Part shown: in pieces, positions 24,060 through 36,500 of the stretch
Layout of the letters: each line of letters begins with the position of its first letter
Numbering within the stretch: the stretch's first letter is position 1
NCBI GenBank assembly: GCA_030549495.1
Contig: JAUIRK010000097.1
Location: 1,273,001-1,337,000, forward strand
From: Nectonema munidae
Lineage: Eukaryota; Nematomorpha; Nectonematoida; Nectonematidae
DNA: 64,000 nt
Direction of reading: 5' to 3'
The notes under the pieces: generated by a model
What the model was told of the DNA's origin: nothing
What the model saw: only the letters and a program-made list of their open reading frames with translations
Databases searched by the model: none
Program-made: the position numbers and the translations under genes

Positions 24060-25720
24060 TTCCAATTCTTCCTTTTTATTTCCCATATTTAAAAGTCTTA
24101 ACTTCTTCCGTGTCAAAGATCATTTTTCCTTCTTTATCTTTGATAATATTGACGTTTCCAATCTCCTCCCTTTCTTTCTGTCTTGCTTTGGCAATTCTAT
24201 ATATCTGATTTTCTCCTTCCTTCGTTCTTAAATCATCATAGAGTTTTTGTGTCCCGTGATTTCTACCAACCGTAATACATCTTTTGGCTTCCTTCTTTTT
24301 TGTTCCATATAATTCCTTGTCTTCTTTCAAGTTCGTTTTTTGCTACTTCTTAAAAGCCATTTTTTTCTCTTTCAACCCCCTTCTCAAACCTTCGTTCCAC
24401 CACCATGTCTCTTTTTGCTTTATTCCTTCAGGCTTGATGCGTCCCAAGACTCTTTCACTCACTGATATTAAATTCTTCTTTATCTTTCCCCACATTTCTT
24501 CTACATGCTCACACTTTTTCCATTGTATATCCATCTCTTTTATGACTTTCCTAAACACAAACCTTGTTCCACTTTTCTTCAATTTCCAAATCTTCAGTTT
24601 CTAATTTTTCGAATATTTTGCTTATATACTTTGTTTTTAAACCAGTCAAAGACAAACAATTTGTGTTGGCTGACAATTTCACTTACAGGAATGGCCCTGC
24701 AATTCTTAATTTTTTTTTGCATCATTTTGCCTTATCAAGGTAAACTCTATTTGACTTAATTTTGTAGGTAATCAGATGTTCGATTTTTTTCTATATTTTG
24801 TGTTGCAAAGGAATAGTTCATTTCTTTCTGTCATTTGTAAAACTCTTTCCTCATCTTCATTTCTTTTTCCATACCCATGTCCTCCGTGTATTTCGTTAAA
24901 ATCGTCACAATGTTCTCTCAAGTGTCCATTTAAATCACCTCCAATTAACAACCTTTCATTTTCTTTCACTTCTTCATTCATTTCTTCTAAATTAGCTATG
25001 AACTTTTCTTTTTCCTCCTCTTTGCATCCATTCTACGGTGCATATGCTGGTATGATGGTTATCAGCTCGTCTTCTCCCGCCAGCTTGATTCGAATCAGTC
25101 GATTCCCCTCTCTTTTCATTTCCATTACTTTATTTTTCCATTTAGATGAGATTATCTTTTCCTTCTCCATTCTTTTTGTTTGAACTCTTACCCGTCATCG
25201 ATCTCACATTCCACGTAGCAAATCTCCAGTCTTTCTACCTTCTCTTACAAGTTTTTTCAACATTATTTTTGGCGTAGGCAGTTGGATAAGCCCACGGAGT
25301 ACTTTGAACTGTACCCCGCTCTTTATTTGTTCGGATCATTGCATTAAGTAAATAGAGCTAAGGTTTTATAGCTGAATGCCCTTCCTGACTCCAACCATTT
25401 TGTTTCCAGGATTGGGAACCTTTAGCCCTTGTTCTTCCTTTAGCTTAAACCACAAGGCAGTGGCAATTTGTAATCAGAGATATTTTCTCTTAGAACATTT
25501 GTCCGCCAAGACTAACGAGATTGTTCTACCCGAAGCTGTAGGTTAAGCGTCCACTCGCCGCTTTTTACCTCTAGATCATTTAGTTTGAAACAACTCCCCC
25601 ACGAGAAGGCAGATCTAGAGATTTACTGCTAGAGGTTTTTTGAGACACTTGCCTTTTCAGGTATTTCCATCTCGGCGTTAGCAGCATTTGTAGTCAGCAT
25701 TTGGAGTCTGTTAGATGAAG
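24060..25720 (-). mobile_element. RTE-like LINE fragment
   Basis: On the minus strand, decayed frames give GGDLNGHLREH, IHGGHGYGKRNEDEERVL and LFLCNTKY, which are motifs of the apurinic-like endonuclease domain. Further on come ETWWWNEGLR and YDDLRTKEGENQIYRIAKAR, typical of the linker before reverse transcriptase in RTE/BovB-type elements. The 5' side has a GTCAGGAAGGGCATTCAGC stretch that I associate with RTE-like leaders. Several stops and shifts are present and the RT core is missing. It sits inside the array-bearing piggyBac element, between array A and the spacer. Confidence 0.75.
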
Positions 25721-26279
25721 TCTGTTAGATACATTTTTTAATTGAATAATGAACATTATGAATGATTTCATCAGAAAAAATCGTTGAACTGGGATTAATT
25801 AACAAATATTCAGTCTATATATCTGTTCATATCACCTGATAATAAAATACACGATACTGATAAAAAAAAGCCTAAGATCATCAAGAAGATTCTTTAATCA
25901 GAATGCTTTGAGAGTGGAAAAAATCTGTTAAAAAAATAAATCTTTAAAAAAGTTTTTTCAAACACACATTGAAGAAAATAAATTTCTAATGAAAAAGAGT
26001 TACCAAGAAAGGATAATCATAGAATGAATAGCAAAATTACATACTGTAAAGTATAGAGGATATGAAGTAGAGACTAAGAGCCGATAACGAATTTGTAGCC
26101 AAAAAATGGAGGTCCTATCGAGATACATAAGTTACTGACAAATGAAATATTTTGAGTGAATTAAACACCTAAAGTTGGTTTATTAAATAAATTAAGAAAA
26201 TAATTACCAGAAGAATACGAGCAAGTATAATTTATTTTGAAGTTTATATATTTGACCTTGATTTACAGATTTAATCGAT

Positions 26280-26790
26280 ATTTTTGACAGTTTTTATTGA
26301 TTTCATAAAAAGTGAACGTCCCCATTAAATTCTACATACTTGAAAATGGGTATATATGTATAAAAAACTTTTTAAGCATGGGCTGTCATATTTAAATTAT
26401 TTTTGTCAGGTTTCACTGATTTTTATAAAAAAAAAAAGAAATATGATCATAAACACAGCATTGAAAATGGGTATATATAACCATATATAATTACTTAGAT
26501 AAAAAGCTTCTTTTTGAGATGAGCTGTCATATATAAATCAATTTTTGTCAGGTTTGATTGATTTTCATAAAAAAAAATGAATATCACCACTAAGCATACA
26601 TGAAAATGGGTATACATGTGTAAAAAACTTTATATAAATTTAAATAAAAAGTTCTTTTTTGAGATGAGCTGTCATAAATAATTTTTTGACAGGTTTGATT
26701 GATTTTGATAATAAAAAAATGGACATCATCACTGAATTCTGCTTAGTTGAAATATATATGTAACATTAAAAATATTTATAAAAACTTATT
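26280..26790. repeat. Array B units in the second array-bearing element
   Basis: Three to four diverged units share TTTTTGAGATGAGCTGTCAT, GACAGGTTTGATTGATTTT and GAAAATGGGTATA with array B at 17,220-18,310. Confidence 0.8.
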
Positions 26791-26812
26791 AATATCTGAG
26801 AAAAGGAGTGTA

Positions 26813-29800
26813 AATTGAACATTCTCACTTTTACAGCTCAAACAATATCAGTTCTTTCCAAGTCAGGTACAGTAATAATAATAAGTATTATTAATTGATA
26901 GTAAATAAACTTTGTAATGCGGATCGAAGTAATTGGAAGTACAATTATCAAAAGTTTGAGTTTCACCATTTGATAATCGTTTTTAGTTCTTCTTTGATAT
27001 TTTTCACAAAATTGCGACAAAAGAATCATTTATTCTTGTCTTTGATAAACTGATTCATATACAAGCATTACGGTTATAAGTTTTTCAATGATCACATTTA
27101 TCGTCTCATTATAATTCGCTTCATTTATCCAAGCGGTAAAGGAGATCTGGATGAAGTAGGTTGTTCATTTTAGATGTATTAAATTACAATATCAAAGCAA
27201 GGTGAAAGGAACAATGAATAATATAGTCATAAATAATGTAATTCGATGCCTTTGACGAAGACCTAATTCCAACGATATGGTTATAATGACCTACACAATA
27301 AGGTTAAAATGTATTTATAAGTTTCCCATATCACACTACCCGCAATCTTTCACTCCACGATTACGACAAATCGGAAAATGCCTCCTCTCAACGAAAGGGC
27401 ATGTTCGAATACGCGTTATAGCGGATCTACTGGAACACGCGTTATAATTTCGGCAAAAAATATATTCTATCGAGATATGTTTTATCCCACAACATGCACA
27501 ATGAAATGAGAAATAAGTTTATTGAATAAAATACAAACAGTCACACTGAGATTAAAATGACTCTTTGAAGCTGTTGAAGTCGTTCGTATATTATAAACAT
27601 ATGTCGTGTTTGTGTCAATGAAAACTCCTTTATTATTATTTTCCAACCTTAGTAAATACCTTTAAAAGTATTATGAAGCAAAGTGATAGAGAGGAGAGTT
27701 AAATTTAGTATTTAAAAATTGTAATTAGATTGTACATTTGGGAGCCAAGATCATTCCCTCGCAGTAGCGTATACAAAAATTGACCATACGGGGCAACTTT
27801 AAAAAATACTAGTAAAATACTACCATACACGTCTTGATGCTTTAGAAAAGAGACTTATCAGTAAGGGAAATTTCTGAAGCTATTCTTCATAGGGGGTCTA
27901 GGCCCAGGGGGCCTCTCTGGATCACGTAGAGCTCCCCCGTTTTTCATAATCGACCGTATTTTAATGGATCAAACATTTACTTACGAAATACAATTTCTTC
28001 TGAATTTTTTGTACTAAATTTTCAAACTTTGCAGTGGTTGGAGTTGAAGTGTTGTGTAAAGTATCTCCCGAAAACAGATAATAATTGGGATATTTGTCTT
28101 TATTGCATCCAAGGAAGAAAAATCTGCTGGACACATGTAGGTTGTAAGAAAGAGTTAAAGAAATTTAACCCTTTGAGGACAGAGAATTTTCAAGACTAAT
28201 GGTCTGCTTTCTTTTTTAATGAAGCCTTATGTATTTAAAGGAGACGACCTTCATTTCATAAGACACATATGTCACACTGGTAACCGAAGGTTTAATAGCT
28301 TCAACTCAGATAACTGAAATTCTTATGTGTACTATGTAATATCAAAATAAGTTGCGGGGTGCAGAAATTATTCGCGTCTTAAACATAGACGATTCAAAAA
28401 GACGGTATCTAATGTAAGGCAGGGGAGACGCAGACGCTTTTTTAAGTCGATAATTCTCGATTCAGATGGTTAACCGGTTAAATACACGATTCTCCGCACT
28501 TCCAGAAGTGTCAAGTAAAAAGTAATGGAATGAAGTGATTGAAATAGTATATTCATATTTTGAGGCTCGAAACACTTGTTTAAAAAATATTTATTTGGAA
28601 TGATGGTCTTAACATTTTATTTTTATTTATGATGATCACCTTTCTTCTTATTAGTTCAAGTTTCAAAATCAGAAATGGCATGGATGTATGTTTTGAATAC
28701 AGGAGCGAACACAAATTTGGCCTGCGTTCTTTGGAAGTAATAGGCAAAAGGGGGATCCTAAATTGGAAGCAAAGGCCTTGGAGCAGCAAAGCAAGTCCTT
28801 ATAAAGTTATAAATCAAGCTAACAAAACTCATATTTTTGTCATTACAAATTGACATATATATAGAAAATGCTTATCGCTCCAAAAAGCTCTAAAAAAGCT
28901 CTCTTTTCCTCAATTTAATATTTGAACAAGTCAGATGCCAAATCCTCTATCTATAGATTAAAAGATCTCTAAATAAAATGAATTTATCACATTTTTCAAA
29001 TCTTTGATCAATATTAATATTTGGGTACTAAATTTTTTGACAAAAAAATAAAAATGTCTCACTGTGCGATCTAAATGAACCGATAAAAATTTAATAAATT
29101 TTATTTGGCATTTCACTTAACAGTATAATTGGAATATAAAATGTAAGTAATGGATTTAAATGGAATATTTGAGACAAATAAGTATGCGATTCAGTGGCGT
29201 AGCCAGGATTGCGCCTGTTGTCCAGTGCCCTGCATTTTCGCTAGATGCCCCTCATTACAAAACAAAATAGATTTGTAATATTTTTTGAAAAAGTAGAAAA
29301 TATTTTATTAAATATTTTGCTAAATTATATTAAAGTTTCAAGACAGTTATCGTTTCTATAAACAGTTGCATTTGTTATAAGTTGATTTTTATAATTTTGA
29401 ACACCCTTTCAAGAAAAAAATATTAATGGAAGCATATGACGTCCCGTGTTTGTTTTTCTTGCTCCTATCTAAATGTTGAATACTATGAGTCTTTATATAG
29501 AGGTGAAAACATTTATATATTAGTATAGATGCTTTGTAGAACATGTTGAAAATGGGCTATATCACGTTCAGCGGCTTTAAGTACAGCCTTTGCGTATGTC
29601 CAGTGTCCATACTACACAACTTTTGTACTGCTATTGATTTTTTCTGTTTTAATTCTTTCGCATGTTTTATCTTTATTATAAATATTTTGTTTCTTTTTGA
29701 CTAACTGTTTACATTTGTTGTGTATATGAATAAATTCTTCTTCTTCTTCTTTACTTTTAAAACCTTATAGTCAGTGAGGAAGGGAATTTAAATCAGGGTG

Positions 29801-31196
29801 AAAGAAAAAATGGTCAGAGGAGGAACGAGGGACGAAATTTTTTTGACAGATAAAAATATTTTTTTAATTTTTTTGAGAAGCGAGAAATTTTCTAGAGGGA
29901 AGGGCCCCTCCGGCTACGCTGGCTCTTCTTTGTATTGCATTTATTTAAAATATTTTTTATACGAGAAATTATTTTATCCTGTACAAATTCTAATTTTCTT
30001 TGTCGTGAGGAAGAACAGAAAGCAAGACTACCTGAAGTGCAATAACACCATTATCATGGAAAGATTAACTGCGTATACCATCTGTGGGCAAATGCGAAAC
30101 TTAGAAGTAATATTAATGCAGCCCTTATTTGATGTAATATTTTTTCCCATCACTAAAGTCTATAAGTCTTAATACTTTTTGGATATTTAAAAAAATATTC
30201 TTACTGAAATATGGTCAAATTTTAACTTTATTTTTTAATTAATTGCTTTTAAATTTATTTGTTGGTTGATTATTATTTAAGGAAGTTTCAGCACTTTTTC
30301 AAACAAGATAGGAGAATTAAGGAACATTTTGTTTTACGTATAAATACGCTGCTCTTTTTAAACGATAATCCATCATCTTCGTTTCGTATCTCTCTTCATG
30401 GCGTGATTTGTTGAATATTTTGACACATTTGATCTGAAAGAATTTGATTAATTAAAACTTTTCTTATTTAAATATTACTTTATCTCTTGCGCTTGCTTTT
30501 CTTCCTTTCCTTAAAATGATTTAATTTTGAAAATGGATTGTGAAATCATTTCACAGAATCAGAAAAATGAGATTTTACACTCGATTGCATTCATTCAGGA
30601 ATTAAATTGTCAAAGAAGCCAGCCATACTACAATTTTCCTTTTCTTAAATTTTTCTTCATTAAATCATAAATTGCAGCATTTCGATGAAATGCTTTCAAA
30701 ATTTAATCAATTTTCTTTTCAAATTAAACTTTTCTTGTTCTGCAAAAATGCGATAATAAACTCTATGAACGCAAACGATTTTAAATTTGCAAATCGTTCA
30801 TGTGCTTGTGGCATACTTAAAAAAATCAAAATCACTTTACAGTAGAGATTTAAATTCAACTGCAATTGTTTGTAGCCCACTAATTTCATAGTGAGATATA
30901 TAGTTATTTCAATTGTAAATAAAGTTAATTATTAAGAAATACGTAAAAAGCAAAAAATGGTATTGACTCTGACTCCTGCTTGATATCTAAAAACAGAAAC
31001 AACACATTTTCATAAAAAAGTAAATTGATTACATTGTTTTTTTGCGTTTTCGAAGCTAATGAATGCTTCGTTTAGAACCTAATTTTTTTTGTAGCATAAG
31101 CCATATCTTTTGTCATTGTTAATCCTTCAAAAAATTTTCATTTTAAAGATCATATTTTTCACTTGATTATTTAAATATAATCCACCATTATATTGT
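26813..31196. other. Intergenic DNA with scattered repeat pieces
   Basis: No gene is seen. A dispersed repeat lies at 28,925-29,193. A lone CAGTGGCGTAGCCAGG hAT-like end is at 29,194, possibly paired with CCGGCTACGCTG near 29,910 but without a matching duplication. A TTAACCCTTTGAGGAC piggyBac-like end lies near 28,169 and a (TTC)n tail near 29,735. Frames such as 29798-30172 have no recognisable domain. Confidence 0.5.
28925..29193. repeat. Dispersed repeat, partner at 58,832-59,085
   Basis: The stretches share AAGTCAGATG, ATCACATTTTTCA, CTCACTGTGCGATC and ATAAAAATTTAATAAATTTTATTTGGC in the same order and spacing. The family is unidentified. Confidence 0.7.
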
Positions 31197-31365
31197 TTGG
31201 AGATATCAAAGCACTAACAGCCTAAAAGCTTAACAGTTGAAGGTCTAGGGTTCGATCCCCAAGACTCCCAACTCTTAAAAACAAATTCACAAAAACTGTG
31301 ATTAACCATCTTAAGCATAATGCGAGCATATAGCCCTACGGCTGAAAGTGCTTTGATATCTCCAA
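31197..31365. mobile_element. Small inverted-repeat element with a tRNA-like B box
   Basis: A perfect 19-bp inverted repeat, TTGGAGATATCAAAGCACT at 31197 and its reverse complement at 31347-31365, encloses about 130 bp. Inside, GGTTCGATCCC (31249-31259) fits a Pol III B box, and AAGCTTAACAGTTGAAGG precedes it. It may be a SINE trapped in a MITE or a tRNA-derived hairpin repeat. Confidence 0.6.
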
Positions 31366-31753
31366 CCAACCAACCATATTTTAAAAGATTAATTTAAAAA
31401 ATGGTGTTTTGAATTTTAGTAAATAAAAAAAAATTAAGGATATGAATTTATATCAGAGGTTTAGAGTTGTTTTAAATTTTTAAAACGGATAATGACAGAT
31501 GGAACAGGAAAGGAATCCATTAATTATTATAGATCTCACCTTTGAATAACATATGAGGGGTGTGTAAAAGTATGTTCAATAAGAAAAAAAGGATATGGGC
31601 GGACACAAATAAAAAAAATAAGCACATGGTGTGGTGTGCACTGCAAATCTCCATTAGTGAAAGAGATCATACTTTTTTATAAAATACAAAATAGGGAATG
31701 TTTTATTTTTAATTGCCATGCCAGAATCATTACAAAGTAAAAGCCGGGGATGT

Positions 31754-31956
31754 CAGGGGCGTAGCCAGAGGGGGGAGGGGGCAGGGGGGCAGTGCCCCCC
31801 CCCCCCCCCCAAATACCTTTTCTGCCCCCCCCCCCCCCAAATACCAAATATTTTTACTACTTAAAGTTCTTATTTTATTTCCAATATGCTTGCCTCCCTA
31901 AATTCCTTGCATGCCCCCCCCCCCCCCCCAACTTCCATTTTTTGGCTACGCCACTG
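31754..31956. mobile_element. hAT-type MITE with C/G runs, complete copy
   Basis: Ends are CAGGGGCGTAGCCAG and TTGGCTACGCCACTG. The element is flanked by exact 8-bp duplications GGGGATGT at 31746-31753 and 31957-31964, diagnostic of hAT transposition. The interior has three long C runs and AAATACCAAATATTTTTACTA, shared with the copies at 20597 and 41930. Frames across it are artefacts. Confidence 0.93.
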
Positions 31957-31964
31957 GGGGATGT

Positions 31965-32693
31965 ATCGCCTTGAATGCACTATCTTAGCAACGCTTCAAA
32001 TACAATTTTCGTCGCGTTGAAATATGATTCGTAATTTTTATCGCTTCTAAATCGGCTGACCTTTTTTGAACATCCATCATAAATTCTTTTATGGTAAAAC
32101 AGATTGGTAATACTGCGTAGAAGACTGAAACAAAATACTTTTTACACGAGGTTTTAAATCTAATATAATTTAAGTTTATCAGTAAGTTAGAAAAATACCA
32201 TCAAAAAATAATGTAAAGACAGACAATTTCTTTATTCAACAGTTCTCCAGATGTTTTATCCAAAAGCGGAATCTACAAATCAGATAAAATTATTGTAAAT
32301 ATTTAGTTACTTTTTTTTATCAATATATTTCATTTCAATAAAGTTTAAATTTCAATTTGATTTCAATTTTTACAAGTAATGTTTCCGAAATAAATTAAAA
32401 TATTATAATATCTAATTTATCTTTATTTCAAGTAAAATACGATGTGATGAAAATACTAAAATTAAATTACTGAAAAAAATCTTAGAAATAGTTACCATAA
32501 CAACTCATTTCTATGAGAACAATAAATTTATTTAAAAATAAACTATGAAAAATGTCTATCATATGCGATTCAACTTAATATATTTCAAGAAATTATCATA
32601 CTTTTCATTTTTGGCATAAAAGTATTTAAAAAATTATTTTATCCAAGCTCTCAAAATTTTTTCTTGAATGATTGAAATGAATGGGGCGCATCA
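31965..32693. other. A+T-rich stretch downstream of the LRR-Ig gene
   Basis: This is probably the 3' untranslated and flanking region of the minus-strand gene ending at 32694. No other feature is seen. Confidence 0.5.
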
Positions 32694-33517
32694 TTAGGGT
32701 GCAATCAAAGGACTTTTGATAGTGTCTAGAGCGATGTTGGAGATGGAGTGGTACTTAGCGTTCGTCTTTTCGCTTGGAAGCTCGTACGTTCCACAACTCT
32801 TCAGAATTTTAACGATATAAGTGAGGATGATGAGAGATATGATGAAGAGGGTGCAGGACAAGAATAATCCGAAGGAGACTTTGTGGTGTATTTTTTGTAT
32901 GCCACTTTTGAAGGTGAAAGAACTCGTCTCAACTCCACTACACGACTTTATGAGGAAGTGGTTTTGGAAGTAGGGAAACGCAAAACAAATTGTGTAGTTT
33001 TGATTTGGAGACAAGTTATTGAGTGTGAGGAAGTTAATGTTTTGGTTGATGCTGACGGCTGTGCATTCGCACACTTCGCCATCGCCATTTTCCAAGTTTA
33101 GGCGGAAGGTGTAATAAAAGTTTTTTATTTTGTGGATTGATTTATGTGCGCGAATCAAATCTGTATTTTCAGCTTTCGCAAATTCTGATGAAAAGTTGGC
33201 AGTCTTGAGAACGGATGATTCTTCGAGCATGGAAGAGCACATTTCAGTGGAGACGGTGTAGAGTACGTGAAGCGTCTTAGACGATGAAGCGCCCATTTTA
33301 CTTTGATTCCAACTGAATGATATTCGATTCTTGTCCTTACTCATTGAATTAAAGTGAATATCATTTTTAGCGACATTTAAGTAGGTAGAGCGGTTGGCGT
33401 CTCCGTATTCATTTCTTGCCACACAAGTGTAAACGCCTGAGTGACTCGGTCTCAAAAACGACAGTTTCAGCGATCCTGAAGCATTTATTATCGCAAACCT
33501 TTTAATTTCTTCATGAT
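32694..33517 (-). CDS. LRR gene last exon: Ig second half, FN3-like, transmembrane, tail
   Basis: Acceptor TTCTTGTATTTTAG, 824 nt to a TAA stop. SGVYTCVARNEYG supplies the second Ig cysteine. An FN3-like region follows, ending LNNLSPNQNYTICFAF, then the helix FGLFLSCTLFIISLIILTYIV and the tail. Several Asn-X-Ser/Thr sites fit an extracellular location. Confidence 0.85.
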
Positions 33518-36500
33518 CTAAAATACAAGAAAGATATATGAATATGTTCTTTTGTAGTGCGTATATGAAGTAGATAGTGCATAGAGCTTTTGAGCCGCCA
33601 AAATTTTTTGTCTAATTCTTAAGCTCATCATTGTGGAGTTTGATTTGGAATTATGTTTAAAAAATATATGCAATTTGAAATGTCCAGTTATTTTATAAAT
33701 TTTCCAAAAAAAAGTGAACCAAAATTTAATTTTCTTACATCATTTCTTTCAGCTGCGACAAATGCTGAAGTGCGGAATCCTCACTTTTACATAGAATTAC
33801 TTAAAAGTTTCTTTAAAAAAGTTTAAAAATTTTAAACGACTAAAATAACGTTTTGGACTAGCGAGAGATCGTTGATAGGTAAACCTTCTATGCAAATCGA
33901 TAGCTTCAAATGGTTATAAAATATAAATGTTAAAAGGTAAATTGGTATACATATTTACTATTCACGAGGTGAAAACAGTAACTATTTTAAAGTAAATAAA
34001 CACAAGCATATAAATAAAACAATATATTTATAGCATTCAATCGTTATGGGTTCGCATTACTATCGCAAAAGTAAAAAAATTTTCTTACTTAAATTAAAAT
34101 TCACTTATTTTATCATCTTTCGACTCTATTTTACCTTTTTTCGATTCAATTTAATTATTTTGGATTCGAACTAATCTTTTTTCAATCCTATTTTGTTTGT
34201 AATAAAAAATACAAAGATAGAATAAAATGGAGAAAAATAAAATATAATTGAATAATGATAAAATGGGAAATCAAAATGGTACAACTACTTTCTATATATA
34301 TTCACTGCTACAATATTCTTTTTTCAGGGTTTAAGGTCATATATTCCTTCTTATGAGACAGATGCAAGGAGGACGGTGAGCAGAGTGAATGTCTATGGAG
34401 ATAATATCGAGCCCAAAATTGCGACTAATTTTTTTGACAAATAAAATGCAACCAATTTTGCAAGGTATCATAAATTGTCGAGGCGCTAAATATACCCAAT
34501 ATAACATTAGTAGTTAGAGAGTTAGTTAATTAGAACGTTAGAAAAAATGACGTGGTAAGGAAAGAGTGAGAAGAATCAAAAGTGTGAAACGGAGGTAGAG
34601 GATGTTAAAACCTGAGATGGAAAGATAGTTTCGGAAAGAGATTTCAAGAAGCTTAACACTTTGACGACCAGTGTGAGAGCAGTGTCCCAAAAAATGACAA
34701 TCGACTACTTTAAATATGCAAAATTCTGTTTTTCTTTTCGATTTTTCTGCATTATACCATTTAGTGTGGACACTATTGTTTCAGTTTAAGATGATATAAT
34801 TAAATAATGAGTAAAAATATTTTGTGAAGAAAAAAACAAAAATAATAATACTAATCTTTGGCCTTGACTTTCTACATTAATATCTACAAACTGAAATTGG
34901 GTCGATGAGCTAACAGATGAAGCTTCGGGTGTCTCTAATCGGTTTAGTTCTATCTCTAGTCATAACATCTAAATTTGTTCAGATTTGATGATTATTATTA
35001 TTCGCTCTGTTGCTATATCCAATGTAAAAAATAACCTTGAAATATAAAGTAATTAACGAATAATGAATTATTGCAGTAAAATAAGTCTTAAAATGCAATA
35101 TTAGGCATTTTAACGGAAAACCGGCATCATATGTAGGAAAATAAAAAAAATATGATGAAATAAATAGTGTATGTAAAAAAATGTTGACACTTGACATCGT
35201 TCTTATCCTAACATTAACGTTATCCCAAATCCGCTACTCAAACGTTTTTATCAGCACAGTGTATTCAGAAAATTATTTTAGAGGCAGCTTTGACCATTTT
35301 AGGAGGAAGGGGGCTTTTAAAAATTATCATCATAATTAAGTCGTTATTATTAATGAAGTTGGACTTTTGAAAGGTAATTATTCGTATTACATTGAATTTC
35401 TACTTACAAAAATAACTACTATTTCTAATAAACCGAAATGCGTATACAAATATAAAAGATCGATACTTCATTTTAAGAAAGGCGACTATCACCCAATGAA
35501 CCCTCCCTCCTGAATACCTCGCTGTATATACAGGCGATATTTTTTTATAATATTGGTGAAAACATATGTTATTACAATGAAATCTTGCCATTCTTCTCCC
35601 TATAACTAATGACTGAAAGTAGATAAAATGACATGATATTTAAAAAACCAAACACACAATCCATAACTTGAGGCATATTTGATTCAAAGGTAAAATATGG
35701 ACGTTTGTTCATCGATGAGCTAACAAAAGTTTTATACAAAATAGAATGTAAAAGCTTGTAAAAAAACTCAATATAAACTTGTCAAGATTCATTGCCTATC
35801 TCTTGTCATTATTGCAGTCGTAGGCTTTAACGAGTTCAATCGTAAAAATGAAATGCAACATGTTCATTCCTTTTCTGATGAAGGAATTCTTTGTCCATGC
35901 TTTTTTGTTAATTGCATTACAGCACTTTACATTACATTACTTTTTTACAATTAAATTATCATCATGTGAATATCTTCATCAAAATCTACTCTATATTTAC
36001 TGCTGTATAGAATTGATGGCCTATTCACGTTTAATATATAAAATGTTTTTAAATGAGAGTAAGAATCAACGATAATATCATAGAAAAGCAGCTTTTAAAG
36101 ATTAGAACAACTATCTTAACTTATCATTTAAATTATCCAAAAAATTAATAAACAATATAAAAAAACTTTATCTTACATTTTAACATCAACACCCGACGAA
36201 CCCTCACTCAACTAAGGGCAAATAGATCCCAAATTTCGGTTCAAACGTTTGCACAAAATCAGCCCCCAAACACACACTTCCCTAAACTGTCCTCTTTACA
36301 AAACACACCACAAAACGCAGAATTTGAACACTTTCTTATAGTCCAGCCAGCATTAGAATCCGTTTTACACACCCAGACGGTACTTAGAGTTGGGTGATCA
36401 CTGATCAGTCCGCATACATCAATCACTACTTTACAAGTAACTTTTTAATTATAAATCTGCTTTCTTATCGCAGATAGGAGGCTCATCTTAACAAAATTAA

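Larger units (their letters stand above)
21370..26812. mobile_element. piggyBac-like element of the array-bearing family, with broken transposase and LINE insertion
   Basis: The left end TTAACTCTATTAGTGCTG (21370) and its GCGTAAAACGCCC hairpin mirror the right end of the 14488-18394 element. Then follow the shared left region, a transposase relic (21840-22699), array A (about 22,985-23,690), an RTE-like LINE fragment (about 24,060-25,720), the shared spacer (about 25,735-26,280) and array B (about 26,280-26,790). Homology to the relative stops after AATATCTGAGAAAA near 26,805, so the right terminus is lost. Confidence 0.8.

Noticed and set aside
24284-25183. Plus-strand open frames opposite the LINE (24284-24604, 24505-24759, 24776-25183).
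   Set aside because: The minus-strand reading has clear endonuclease motifs; the plus-strand frames are shadows.
29194-29922. Possible hAT element from CAGTGGCGTAGCCAGG to CCGGCTACGCTG.
   Set aside because: The flanks do not match as an 8-bp duplication and the right end is imperfect, so the pairing is not supported.
36175-36390. C-richer open stretch of about 70 codons on the plus strand.
   Set aside because: Composition is coding-like, but there is no start, convincing splice sites or known domain.
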